Source: Viola odorata (lineage: Eukaryota; Streptophyta; Magnoliopsida; Malpighiales; Violaceae). Taken from it: 64,000 bases of DNA. The DNA lies in contig OY829545.1 of the NCBI GenBank assembly GCA_963691705.1, positions 30,739,475 through 30,803,474 on the forward strand, read 5' to 3'. This document shows, one piece after another, positions 1-10,475 of the stretch. The first letter of the stretch is position 1. Every line of letters starts with the position of its first letter. The notes under the pieces are model-generated. The model had not been told where the DNA came from. It made no database searches and saw only the letters and a list, made by a program, of their open reading frames with translations. The position numbers were made by a program, and so were the translations under genes.

Positions 1-3000
1 AGGCGACGATTCTTCTTCTCCTAGAGTGCAAATACAGAGGTCCGATACCCTGACCGGATTTCCATTAATGGTCTCGGCCGTGAAGGGGAACGTGGTTCTG
101 ATATGGGGGATTGACATCTTGCCCTCTGGAGTAGAATGTCCAAATAGCTTAGCCAGCTGCTTTTCTTTCTTTTCTTGGGCAATCCGGACGAAATCGGCCT
201 TGCTGGGTTGGTACCCTAACCCAAAGCGGTCTCCGAAGCTCTTCGGAGGTGGCCAGCCTTTTGATCCTTGTAACTTGGCGCCGAGCCATTTTCCCAGTTG
301 GAAACTTCCCTCTGGTATCGACTTAGTAGTGGTTTCAGCTCTCTCAGACTTTGAGGCTTCGCAAACGGGGGATCCTTCCTTGATCCAATCCGCGTTGACA
401 ATTTCGAAGGCTTGGAACGAGCTTTCCAAGGTTTCAGCAGCCTCGATGTAAGGTACCGATGCATGCTTGCCCAAGATCAAGGCTTCTTCTGCCTTTATCG
501 TGATGAGGGCGTTATCTTTGACGTATTTGAGGCACTGATGCAAGGAAGAGGGGACTGCTCCTGCTGAATAGATCCAAGGCCGTCCTAGAAGCATGCTGTA
601 AGCGGGCTGGATTTCCATGATCTGGAATGTCAAGGCGAAAGTGTGGGGGCCGATGACCATATCCAACTTAAAGTTCCCGATGATCTCTCGAGTGGTTCCA
701 TCGAAAGCCCTAGCCATCATTCCGCTAGGTTTCATGTGAGAGAAATCGACCGGCAGCTGCTCAAGGACATGCCTGGGCATGACATTAAGTGCAGACCCAT
801 TGTCGATTAGGGCTTTTGCTATGACATGTCCCCTGCATTCTACCGTGATGTATAGGGCCTTGTTGTGATCTCTTCCCGAGGGGTCGATCTCTCCTTCAGA
901 GAAGGAAATGCTGCTTAAGGCTTGAATCCTTCCGACAAGGTTTTCCACCCCTTCCGTGGTGATGTCTTTAGTCACGAAGGCTTGCTTCAGGACCTTTAAG
1001 AGAGCTTGGCGATGAGGCTCTGAAGTAAGGATCAGCTCCATGATGGAAATGCGAGCTGGGGTTTTCTTTAGCTGTTCGATGACGCTGAACTCGCTCTGTT
1101 TCATGATCTTGAGGAACTCGGCCGTCTCGTCCTCGGTTACAGGTTTGCTCAAACCTTGCGTCTCCTCTATCGTCTCTTCGCGGATCACAGGGTTTTTCCC
1201 TTTGGCTTGTTGTTGCTTTTCTACTTCCTCCGAGATGTAACATCTTCCGGTGCGGGTCATGCCCCCGATATGAGAGGCTTCACCAATAGCGAGTCCGATT
1301 GGTGTGACTGTAGGAGGGGTGGTGACCATCGTGTATCCGTAGTTGAATGGAACTGCGTGTAAGTCCCGGCTAGGAGTATTCACAGCTAATGTGAACACTA
1401 CTTTGCATAGGGTCGTGGCCGCATCCCCTGTTTGGGCCATGTATTTGAAGGAATACGGTGCCGGAGGATTATCCTCGATGGCGTTGATTGCTCCTCGGGT
1501 TTTCCCTCCGGTTTGCAAGATCCCGAATGTGGTGAGTTGCTTGACTTTCTACCAAAAAAGTCCGCAATCCTGGATGTCGTGCTTGCTTTCCCCTTGGCAG
1601 AATAGGCATTGGGCCTGATTATTCCCCGGGAATGGTAGATAGGCGTTGTTGGCTAACGCGAAGAACAATTCTTCATTGGGTACTTCCTCCACTGACAAGT
1701 GAGAAATGTCAATTCCAATGGAAGAAATGTCGCTCATCCCAGGATTATGGTGCGGTAGAGGACCGGTTGTCACATCAGGACCTTTTGCTAAACCTTTGGA
1801 CGAGATTCGTCCTTCTTTGGTTAGGCGCTCGACCTTTTCTCTAAAGGCGTAACAGTCCTCTAGGGAGTGTCCTCGGGTTCTGGCGTGATACTCGCAGCTA
1901 ACCTTGGGATCATACCAGCTAGGGTAAGGAATGGATTGGGGCGAGAGTGGGGACGGTGTAATCTGCCCATCTGCTAGGAGGCTTGCGTAGATTTCCTTCA
2001 AAGGAAATAGAGGAAGTGACCACATCGCTAAAGGGTATGACTCGGAGTCCGAGGATTCCCAAGAAGATAGTAATGGCACTGCGCTAGAATGGGAGGGTGC
2101 TGCCAAATACCTGACGAGGTAATCGAACTTCCCGGAAGGCTGGCCCAAGGTATCAATCTCGCGGTCTTCTTCGTCGCGGCGCTTGGAGAACCGTTTGCTC
2201 GACGAAGTCGATCCTTTCTTTTGGATGGTTGGGAGTGGGGTTCCCTTGGAATTATGCGGGATAGGAAATCCTTCTCCGATGGCGTTAATGGATCCTTCCC
2301 CGTGGGTCGCTTTCTGGGTTTGTATTACTCCGAGACTCGAGAGTTGTCTCACCTTTCCTGCGAACAACTCGCAACCTTGGATCTTATGACCGTCGCTTCC
2401 CTTGTAGTACATGCAGTGACTTGGATTGCTCTCCGAGTATGGCATTTATCCTCCTCGAGCTAAGGCCTAGAAAAGTTGTTCTTATGGCCAGCTTGATGCT
2501 GAAGAGAGAAGGTCGTTGCTTTCTCCTGCCGAGATGGCATTCACCCCTCCCTTTCCTTGGGAATGATTGGGGAGAGGGTTGGTGGATGTGTTGGGTCCTT
2601 TTGCTAACCCTTCGAAAGATACCCATCCATTTTTGATCAAGTGATGGACTTTTGCTTTGAATGCGAAGCAATTTTCCAGAGTGTGACCTGGGGCTCCGGC
2701 GTGGTATTCGCACCTTGCGTTAAGATCATACCACTTCGGGTAAGGAGGCAATTGCTGTAACTGGTACGATCTGTCCGGCCGCCAGGAGATGTTTGTAGAT
2801 TTTCCCCGCGGGAAGAGGAAAAGGTGGCAAAGGCTCTCAGTTCCACCGATTGTTTGACGTGTTTTGGTTATTTGGGTCTTTTGGTGGGTTATATGGCTTG
2901 GGTTGTATGGGTGGTGATGTTTGCACGGGAGGTGGTGGGAAATGTGTAGGATTTTGAGGCGCGATATTAGCAACGGGCGGCGAGGTGAAAGGAAAGTAGG

Positions 3001-4254
3001 TGGGTTGATATAGTGATGGCAAAGGGTAGGGTGGTGGCGATAGATAAGGTGGAGGTGGTGGAAATGGCTGCCCGTGATTTGCTTGGGGAGCACAAATCCA
3101 ACATCCCTTTTTACGATGGATGCTTTCTTTGGCGCAGACTCTGGTGCCGGATGTGTGATTCGTCCGGACTTAATCCCTTGCTCGACCCTTTCGGCAATTA
3201 GGACCATATCCGAGAAGCTGTTTGAAGGGTTCGAGATCAGGTAGGTGTAGTAGGGAGCTTTGAAGGTGTGCAAGAAGATCGACAAGAGTTCCTTGTCGCT
3301 TAAGGGTGGAGAGATTCTAGAAGCCAACTCTCTCCATCTCTGAGCATAGGTCTTCACGGACTCGCCGACTTTCTTTTCCAGATTTTGCAAGTCAGTGCGG
3401 TCGGGCGCTACCTCCATGTTGAATTTATATTGCCTATAGAAGGCATCGGACAGGTCTCTCCATGTCCTGATCCTGACTCTATCTATCGCCATATACCATG
3501 TTAGGGCGTGCTTGGTCAAGCTTTCTCGGACTAGATAAATCAACAATGGCTCGTTGTGGATCATCTCTGCCATCTTGTTGCAGTATGCTCTGAGGTGGGT
3601 CTTTGGGCACTCTACCCTAGTATACTTTTCGAAGTCAGGGATCTTGTACTTCGGAGGTATAACGATCCCGGGGACCATACACATATCGGCAGGGCCGGTA
3701 GGGTCAAATGGATCAGCCCCTTCAATTGCTCGGAGTCTTTCTTCAAGTAGATTCAGTCGGTCACTTTTCGGTTACTCAGCCCCGATGGGGTTAGAACCGA
3801 AGGGTAGCATAGGTTCTGATAAGAACTGAGGTTGTGCTGGGTTGAAAGTAAGAGGCTGAGTTCCCACAGGTCCGGGAACTGTGCTCGGAGGAATAGGAGG
3901 GAGATACAGGTTCTCTAGGTGGGCCTGGCTCTTGCTGGGGTCCACAACAGGGTTGGTCGAAAGGTGCTGAAGTGACGTGGCGATTTCTTCACCCGCACTA
4001 ACCATAGGATTTGCCGCGGTGGGTACAGTGAAGGGACTAACCCATTTCTATCGGCCCTCGGGGCCAGAAAGTGGCTGGAGGACTGAAGGTCTTGCGACAA
4101 CGAACGAAGAGGGAAGTCCTACTTTTTGAGCGGGATCAAAACCCGGTGGCAATTCGGTGACAACTTCATCTCTTTCCTTTTCGGCCCTGGCGGCCCTTTT
4201 TATACTGATCCTAACTTACTCCTCTAACTCTGCGATTCTAGCCGGTTCAGTCAT
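1..4254 (-). pseudogene. gag-protease of the Ogre-like element, degenerate, 3' end outside window
   Basis: The reading starts at an ATG at 4254 and continues through several stops and frameshifts. The gag core lies around 3684-3150 (motifs ALTWYMAIDRVRI, FYRQYKFNMEVAP, YAQRWRELASRI), the Retrotrans_gag type. Two paralogous zinc-binding modules follow: WYDLNARCEYHAGAPGH near 2735-2650 and WYDPKVSCEYHARTRGH near 1925-1840. Each is followed by a second C/H-rich motif (near 2430-2380 and 1600-1550). The retroviral-type protease is at about 810-500: LIDNGSALNVMP contains the catalytic DNG triad and LLGRPW the second conserved loop. The protein would release capsid and cut the polyprotein in a virus-like particle. 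RT is not reached. No single frame spans the gene. Confidence 0.8.
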
Positions 4255-4562
4255 TTTTCGCTTTTGAAGTCTAGTTAAAGGGAGCCTGTGCGAAGTAGCC
4301 TGCTTCCGAGGAGCTATTGTGAACCTGAAAAAAAGGAAAAACATAGAAAAGAGTAAGTACAAGTGAGGATACACAGGTGATGTGCAATCCCGAGGTCTCC
4401 ACGTTTGCTCATTCGCTTTTCCGGCTTCCTTTCACTTGATATTTTCAGGGCGGTCGGAGAGGCGAGATATCCCGGTTGTTGACAAGATACGAAGGAAGCC
4501 TCTATTCATTCCAACGTTGTGAAGTAGCCAGAGATACTATCGGCGAAACCCCAAATCAGCAG
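4255..4562 (-). other. ORF1-gag spacer of the Ogre-like element, left half
   Basis: This is non-coding sequence between the gag start and the Tat insertion point. It joins 20607-21087 once the insertion is removed. I see no ORF or clear regulatory motif in it. It ends in the left copy of the 5-bp TSD (AGCAG, 4558-4562). Confidence 0.6.
4558..4562. repeat. Target-site duplication AGCAG, left copy (Tat element)
   Basis: The five bases before the LTR terminus TGATAAG are identical to 20607-20611 immediately after the right LTR terminus TTATCA. Five-bp TSDs are normal for Ty3/gypsy integration. Confidence 0.9.
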
Positions 4563-4763
4563 TGATAAGATTCGAGTTTCTGCGGGGGCGGAATAAGGAT
4601 TATGGTTGTCCGGAATCACTATGGCTGCTGTCTGTGGTACCTGCAAAGCGCCGGAGGGGGGGCTCCGGCGTAGACACTCCGATGCTTAAGTTAGTATGGC
4701 TATGAAATTATGCAGAGATTTTAGTAGAGAATTTGCTCTTACTTTAGATCTAGAATAGGGTGG

Positions 4764-4772
4764 TATTTATAG
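4764..4772 (-). promoter_or_regulatory. TATA box of the left Tat LTR
   Basis: The minus strand reads CTATAAATA, and the same motif is at the same place in the right LTR (20374-20382). The position in mid-LTR fits a U3/R boundary. Confidence 0.65.
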
Positions 4773-4829
4773 GCAGAAGAGAAGGCGTTACCCTAGGGGG
4801 GCGTTATCGAGGGGAGATAACGCCCAGGA

Positions 4830-4851
4830 TGACGTCACCAGGGTGACGTCA
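4830..4851 (-). promoter_or_regulatory. Pair of TGACGTCA palindromes upstream of the LTR TATA box (left LTR)
   Basis: Two exact TGACGTCA sites (4830-4837 and 4844-4851) lie about 60-80 bp upstream of the TATA box in the element's orientation. TGACG pairs are the known target of TGA-type bZIP factors (as-1-like elements). Function here is inference; the arrangement is conserved in the other LTR. Confidence 0.5.
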
Positions 4852-5089
4852 TGTGGAACCCCAGACATGATATCGCTGGCGAGGTATCGCCAATGTGATG
4901 TTATCGGCCTTCCTGGGATAGGATGACGCCATGTGCCCCCCCCGCCGCCGCTGATGTTGACTATCCCAGGGTGCACAACTTATCGCAGGCGGCAACCGGG
5001 TGCCGGAGTAAGTCAAGGTCTACAGGGGTCTGCCCTTGTCCACGGGTGAGATGACGAATGCACCCTTGGCGTTTCATCAATTGTTATCA

Positions 5090-5894
5090 TAAGCCCAACT
5101 GAAAACGAGCCCGAGTGTTTACCAAGGGCTTCTTTCTCCGCCTCTGGAGAAATGCCATCCCTTTCCTACTGTGGCAGATTCGCAAGAATTTTCGGACTCT
5201 TTCGAATTCTTCTGATAGTACAAAGGCACAAGATCTCCGATAGCAGGTCAGATAACGGGAACAGATCCCTCAGTTAGCCATTGGTCATAATGAGGGTGGT
5301 GATCGAACTGTCGGTGGAGATGGCGTTGTAGTTGTGTCAGTGAGGCACGGAAACTATAACGCTGACATCCCCGCAATATGCATAATACGACCAACATTGG
5401 TGAGGTAGAGTATCATGATGTTACCCCTTCAAGACTCTATACATCATTCTGAAGGCGATACGCCCCTGTCTTTCCTACATATTTTCAAATATGTCCTGTT
5501 AGTAAAATATCAAGTAATGATAGATTCCAGTTACCTCCATAGGTTTTCGCTTATGCATATCGCTTTCTCTTTTCAAGCGCGTAAGCCGTTTGTAAACCGA
5601 CATGGTTTTTCCTCATAAACTACCTACGATTTGTCCGGTCTTACGTCGTTGCTACCTGCAATATTGACGCGGTTTTACGCTGCTCGGAGCCACCTACGAT
5701 ATTGCACAGTTTTTATGCTATGGGCCGCCTACAAATCGTATGGCGTTATGTTGTCATGGACCTTAGCCCATGTTCCGCTTGAGCATTTAGAGCATCTTTT
5801 AGAAGCTCCGCGTTAGCCTTCTCTCCTATCGTTGTTAGATAATCGGAGCGGCCTGATTTTTGAGATTCCCAGGTGAACAGCTGTTACTCTGGAT
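5090..5894. other. Non-coding region between the 3' LTR and the first antisense gene
   Basis: I see no convincing gene. The first 20 bases (5090-5109) recur exactly at 6512-6531, on the other side of the first antisense gene. Short ORFs here look incidental. Confidence 0.55.
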
Positions 5895-5903
5895 CTATAA
5901 ATG
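5895..5903 (+). promoter_or_regulatory. TATA box of antisense gene A
   Basis: CTATAAATG lies about 60-70 bp upstream of the ATG at 5964, on the strand opposite to gag-pol. The spacing suits a plant pol II promoter with a short leader. Confidence 0.5.
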
Positions 5904-5963
5904 CGACCTTTATTCCAGTGTCAATTCTTCACACTCTCTCTGCTCCTTTTTTGCCATTTTCTC

Positions 5964-6350
5964 ATGGAAGATCTCACCAGTAATTTCCTGATCTCCAAGG
6001 CTCTAACCCTCAAAAATCTTACCGAGGGTGACATCAGCTTCCTGGAGAACATGATGACAAAGTCCGGCGAAGATATCCTAGAGCTTCGGGGAATGATGGC
6101 CTCCATCCATGCCAGGATTGGGTCCGCTACCATGGAGGACTTCAATCCCATCGGGAATGTCTCCAAGTTGGCCATCGCCGCCTGCCGTATTGAAGTAGCC
6201 ATCGCCTTGCTGCAGCAGAGGAAGGACCTGCTGAACTGCTGCTTGAAGAGCATGAGGAACACCACTTCTGAGCTGACTTCGGTGGAGGAGGCCTTGAGGG
6301 ATATCCCTACCCTTTTGGTGGATGATGATGATGCCGGGTCCCGGGCCTAA
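5964..6350 (+). CDS. Antisense gene A of the Tat element, 128-aa protein of unknown function
   Basis: The intact ORF runs from ATG 5964 to TAA 6350. An earlier in-frame ATG at 5901 overlaps the TATA box, so 5964 is the better start. The product is leucine-rich and predicted helical (repeated ELRGMM, ALLQQRKDLL, LTSVEEAL blocks), with an acidic tail containing DDDD. I recognise no domain. It lies antisense to the retrotransposon, downstream of integrase and close to the 3' LTR, with its own TATA box. It could be a coiled-coil accessory protein or a C-terminal fragment of the larger antisense genes, whose C-termini are also helical. It has no stops or frameshifts, unlike genes C and D. Confidence 0.55.
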   Translation: MEDLTSNFLISKALTLKNLTEGDISFLENMMTKSGEDILELRGMMASIHARIGSATMEDFNPIGNVSKLAIAACRIEVAIALLQQRKDLLNCCLKSMRNTTSELTSVEEALRDIPTLLVDDDDAGSRA

Positions 6351-6883
6351 AGGCTTGCCGCTGTGGCATCTTTTTTATTTTCCTTTTGTTATGTATGCGG
6401 ACGTATATCCAGGCCGCTAAGCTGTAATGAAACTTATTTCCGTTATTGAGCTTGCGATTCCTTTCTTTCTTTTTTGGGGCGTAAGCCCTTGCTTCAATTG
6501 AGAGTTATGATTAAGCCCAACTGAAAACGAGTCTGCCACTGATCAGAACTTTGCAGCCTTTATTCTCCTCTTTCTGCCAGGTGGCGATGGTTACTTCGGT
6601 GAACTGCTGGGTGCTAATCATGCGCCGTCTTTTCAGCATTAATTGATTGGGCAGTTTTTCTGTATTTCCTGATTGTGGAAAAAATTCCAACAGGCGTGCC
6701 CGAAGGACCTGATTCTGCCATTATGATTGATCTTCTCGAGATGCATTAAATCATCTTCTTTTCACGCCTGGAGAAAATCGAAGAGTCTTGCTACTCCGAC
6801 TATTTATGGGAAGTTCTCCTTCTTCTTTTTTTCTATTCATCTTCTTCTTAGTATTTTTCTGCTGCTACTGATTCTCGTTCTTC
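6351..6883. other. Spacer between antisense genes A and B
   Basis: It holds the second copy of the 20-bp LTR-proximal sequence (6512-6531). A possible TATA-like TATTTATG near 6803-6810 lies about 75 bp before gene B. Nothing else is evident. Confidence 0.45.
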
Positions 6884-7309
6884 ATGGCTGACTCATATGA
6901 TCAGGTTTCCGACGAACGTGAGATTCACCCAACCCCTCCAACCACGCCGGATTCGGATGACCCTCCTTCACCATCGTGCCTGAGAAAGCGATTGCACCGC
7001 CGCGGTGGTCGGAAAAGGCTGAAGAAGAGAGCGAAGATCAGTAGCACCTGCTGGTTTTCTTCATTTTCAGCCCCTCCAATTTGTGAGGATAAAAAATCAT
7101 CTCCTCCTGCCGACTGGTTCAAAGAGAAGGTTCCTCCGAGCGATACCGTCGTCAAGGCGGCACCTTCTGATATAAAAGAGGAATCCAAACCATTAATGTG
7201 GAGTACTGAGCGAAAAGCTGACGGGTTCCCTCCTTTCATTGATGAGGAACTTCCGTTCTCAGACGAGGAGTATTGGTACTGGCCTTCCTATTGGCCTGAC
7301 GATGATTGA
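6884..7309 (+). CDS. Antisense gene B of the Tat element, 141-aa basic/acidic protein
   Basis: The intact ORF runs from ATG 6884 to TGA 7309. The N-terminal third is rich in S/P/T/D. A strongly basic stretch at about residues 34-50 (KRLHRRGGRKRLKKRAK) looks like a nuclear-localisation or nucleic-acid-binding segment. The C terminus is acidic and aromatic (DEEYWYWPSYWPDDD). I recognise no family. It follows gene A in the same orientation and precedes gene C, each apparently with its own TATA-like box. A nuclear regulatory role is possible from composition only. Confidence 0.5.
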   Translation: MADSYDQVSDEREIHPTPPTTPDSDDPPSPSCLRKRLHRRGGRKRLKKRAKISSTCWFSSFSAPPICEDKKSSPPADWFKEKVPPSDTVVKAAPSDIKEESKPLMWSTERKADGFPPFIDEELPFSDEEYWYWPSYWPDDD

Positions 7310-7788
7310 TTCCGCCCTTGGCATTCCCTTGTAGATGTTGTATGGCTTATTATTGAATTTCATAATGTTTTACTTCTTTAGTCTTGCATGTTCAGGCGTT
7401 AGCCCCTCTGTTGGCTGGCTATCGCTGAGAAATTAACCGTTGCTCTAACTGCAACTGTTTGCAACTAATTGTCAGCAACTACCTCTTCTAGAAGATATAA
7501 ATGCATAGACATAAATACCCTTCTGAGGCTTTCACATGTGTCACTTTACTTGGGGACGTGCCCCATTTTCACAGGCTGTTCAACTTCTTCGTACTCAGCC
7601 TTTAAAAGGGAGTAACTGCTCTCTTTTAATACTCTTTGCTCTCGTTTTGAAATTTCTCCCTTCTCTCTCTAGATTTTGCTCCGAAGGAAGTTACGACCAC
7701 CGTTCGCCGGTGCAGACGGTTTGTCCACCGCCTTCTGATTCAAGGTACTTCACCTCTTTCCCTCAGATTTTCTTCTTGCCGGTTCATT
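7310..7788 (+). promoter_or_regulatory. Leader and promoter region of antisense gene C, TATA box at 7495-7502
   Basis: ATATAAAT at 7495-7502 follows gene B and precedes the gene C ATG (7789) by about 290 bp. A short intron from the GT at 7745 to the AG at 7765-7766 in the leader is possible but unproven. Confidence 0.45.
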
Positions 7789-9914
7789 ATGAGCACATCT
7801 AGAATACCCAAAGATTCTCAGTGGCCTCTGGTTGCAAATAGGTCTTTGAGGAGTCTCTAGATTCTCCAGCAGCCTATAGATTTAGAAATAGAGAGAACTC
7901 CCAGTATTTTCATTGATCAAGCGGTATTAGATGCAGAGTTGGAGGAAAACAACATCTTTTTCCCCCCTGGTTATTCCGCTAGAATTCCTGATGCCGGCTA
8001 CCAGCTTCATGGCCCCCTATCGGGGGCCGATAGGATGGTGTATTTTGACATGTTCCTTTATGGCTTTCGCTTTCCCGTCCATGAAGGAGTGAAAAGATTA
8101 TTAGTACGATATGACATTAATCCGGCTCAGATTATGCCTCCTTCTTGGTGTGGGATTCACACCTTCATTCATATTTGCGAGTTGCGGGGCATCCTTGTCC
8201 CGTCTATCAATTTATTCCGCAAGTTTTTTTAGCTTTAGGTGCCGCAACTGCGTGGTAGATATCGCCCCAAGATGGAGTGACGCACTGGTGCAGTCATTCT
8301 GGCAAAGATTCCGGGGTTTCGAAGAGACCGTGGCGGGTTGGAAGAGCGGTTTCTTTATTGTGAATTTGCCTTTCCGCCCCTGGCCCAGAGGCTTCAATCG
8401 GTGTCTCAATGACTCCATTTGGACAAATCCATCAACCATATCCAGGGACGAGCTCCGACAGACGAACATGCTACTAGGGTTGAAATCGTCCTTCCGCATT
8501 CGAGAGTTTGCCTTGCACAGGCTTATAGAGAAGTGTACTATAAGTAAGTTTCTTTTCTCTCGTTATCGCTTCAGCTAATTCAATGTTCTGATATGTCCTG
8601 TTGGCAGGTGACGCTGAAAACCAACCGTTGAGCGATAAAGACATTCCTCTGAACGTAAGACCACTCCAGACGCGGCCACCATCTCCTCCGCCTGAAAGTT
8701 CCAATCATCCTGCCGCTCCACCAAAAAGAAAAAGATTCAAAACTGTCGCCAAGCGAGGCATCTCTTACAGCGCTTCTCAATTTCTCAAGGACTGGTTACC
8801 AGTTCGACAGGGAGTGAATTTGAATCGTCCTAAAGCTGAAATACCCGACAACGATAGTGAGGACATGGACAATGATTCCGGGCTTCGTCACGCCTCTGCA
8901 GCTCAGCGTAAGAAACTACGCACGGGAAGTAGCAACCCCATCACTGCGGCTGCTTCGAACAAAGTTAGCGAAACCCCTACTACCGGGATTGGCTCTTTCG
9001 GGGGCGCAAGCACTTCCAAGGTAGCAGTGGCAGCCGAGGTGTCAACCGACATTTCTCCTGAAATTCCCAAGGCTCCGTCGGAGGTCAACCTTCCTCATCC
9101 GACCGCCGCTCCTGACTCTCCTATCTCGTCTTTTATTCCCGACGTCGTCGTCCCAAATCTTGCACCTGCCGTTCCTCTACCAAATGGCCTTCCGCCATTA
9201 TTCTGTACTTCTATCTCAGGAGCTGGGGGTTCCGCTGAAAGCCTCTCTCCTCCCTTTACCGCCAATCTATCTTCTCAAGGTCTTCAAGGAGCCACTTCCT
9301 ATCGCTTGGATCTGTCTACTTTTGGCACCAGCGGACTTCGCGCACTAGGGATATCGGATCCGCTATCGCGAAATGAGCCGGTGGGCTCCGCGGTAGGTGC
9401 GATCTTTAGCTCTCCTAAAGATAGGGAGGAGATGTCAGAGCTTCCTCTGGAGGTTCATCGCGAACGCGCTTTGAATGAAGTGCTGGCCAGCTTTCGCATG
9501 CTAAATTACTTCCTCGATATTTAGGGTAACAAGGCTCAGGGCTCCCCTTCTAAGGTGGCGGAGTTAACGCAACTCTAAAGCGATACCCAAGTTGAGCTTA
9601 GTGACTGTCGTGCTGAGTTGGCCAGAGAAAAGTCGATAGGAAAAGCAAAGATAGAACTTCTGGAGGCAGAACTGATGACGGCTGACAAAAAGAACATTCT
9701 CCTTCGTGAGGAGATAACAGCCCGCGATGCAAGGTTGGCGAAGATGTCCCATGAGATGTCGCGATGGAAGGATAAGGCGATACAAGCTTTTGCCACCGGG
9801 TTCCCAGAATATTATCGCAGTGGGGCTTTCGATCCTGCCAAGATAGCTGATTATGCCTTTGAGAGGTTAAAGGATGTAGATGTCGGGGGCGTCAAGAGGG
9901 TTTTTCCGCAATGA
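7789..9914 (+). pseudogene. Antisense gene C: Transposase_28-like protein, two exons, damaged
   Basis: Exon 1 (7789-8543) has a globular part with YGFRFPVHEGVKRLL and INPAQIMPPSWCGI, matching the pattern of the 'putative gypsy-type transposon' family (PF04195). An intron with donor GTAAGT at 8544 and acceptor ending at 8607 joins exon 2 in phase 1. Exon 2 (8608-9914) is a low-complexity P/S/T-rich linker, then YRLDLSTFGTSGLRALG and a C-terminal coiled coil. Lesions: TAG at 7858, a frameshift in a T-run near 8222-8230, TAG at 9522 and TAA at 9576; the last two fit CAG/CAA to TAG/TAA. Gene D is a paralogue with the same layout. The function of the family is unknown; despite its name, no catalytic motif is evident. 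Confidence 0.75.
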
Positions 9915-10475
9915 GCATAAGGCGGCATTTGAGAGTGTTTTATTTTTCTCTTCCGCATTACTTTTATCTGGCTTGTAATAATTGATAATTGCCGCTCTGC
10001 TCTGGATAACGGTTAATTTGCTTCATGGTGTTATCTTGTTGATTACGTCATCATGCTTGATCTCTTCTGATAAAGCAATTTTACTTTTTCGGAGCATTTA
10101 ATGCTTAAAATCCCCTTATTAATGTGATTGAAGGATCATGATGATTCGAAGACACGTGTCTGCTCATCGGGATGCTAGGGCTAGCGTGATTTGATAGGAT
10201 CAAAATGTCTTCTCGTCTTTCTAGGGTTGTACTCATTACTCACGTCTGTCACGCGCGTAGCGACTGTTCTAGCAGTCATGCCTTTAGCCTCTTAGGGTTA
10301 GAAAACCCATCACTCTCTCTCTTTTTTCCACTTTCGATAATCTGTTTCTCTACATCTTCTTGAATCATTTTGCGTTTCTGGCATTCATTCCCTGGGTACT
10401 TTGATTTTCTTCCCAAAAGGTACTTCTCCATTTACCTTTACCATCTTCTTCATTTCTTTGTTTTCTTTTCCCACC
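9915..10475. other. Spacer between antisense genes C and D
   Basis: It is AT-richer than the genes beside it. It presumably holds the gene C 3' UTR and the gene D promoter and leader (pyrimidine-rich from about 10310). I find no unambiguous TATA box. Confidence 0.45.

Larger units (their letters stand above)
4563..5089 (-). repeat. 3' LTR of the Tat element (527 bp)
   Basis: It matches the right LTR closely through most of its length, with short inverted termini TGATAA/TTATCA. It has about 97 bp (near 4937-5033) that the right LTR lacks. No strict polypurine run borders it at 5090; the minus-strand sequence there reads CAGTTGGGCTTA. Confidence 0.9.

Noticed and set aside
26..2463. Plus-strand ORFs of 60-140 codons at the left edge
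   Set aside because: They lie opposite gag-protease; the minus strand shows zinc and protease motifs.
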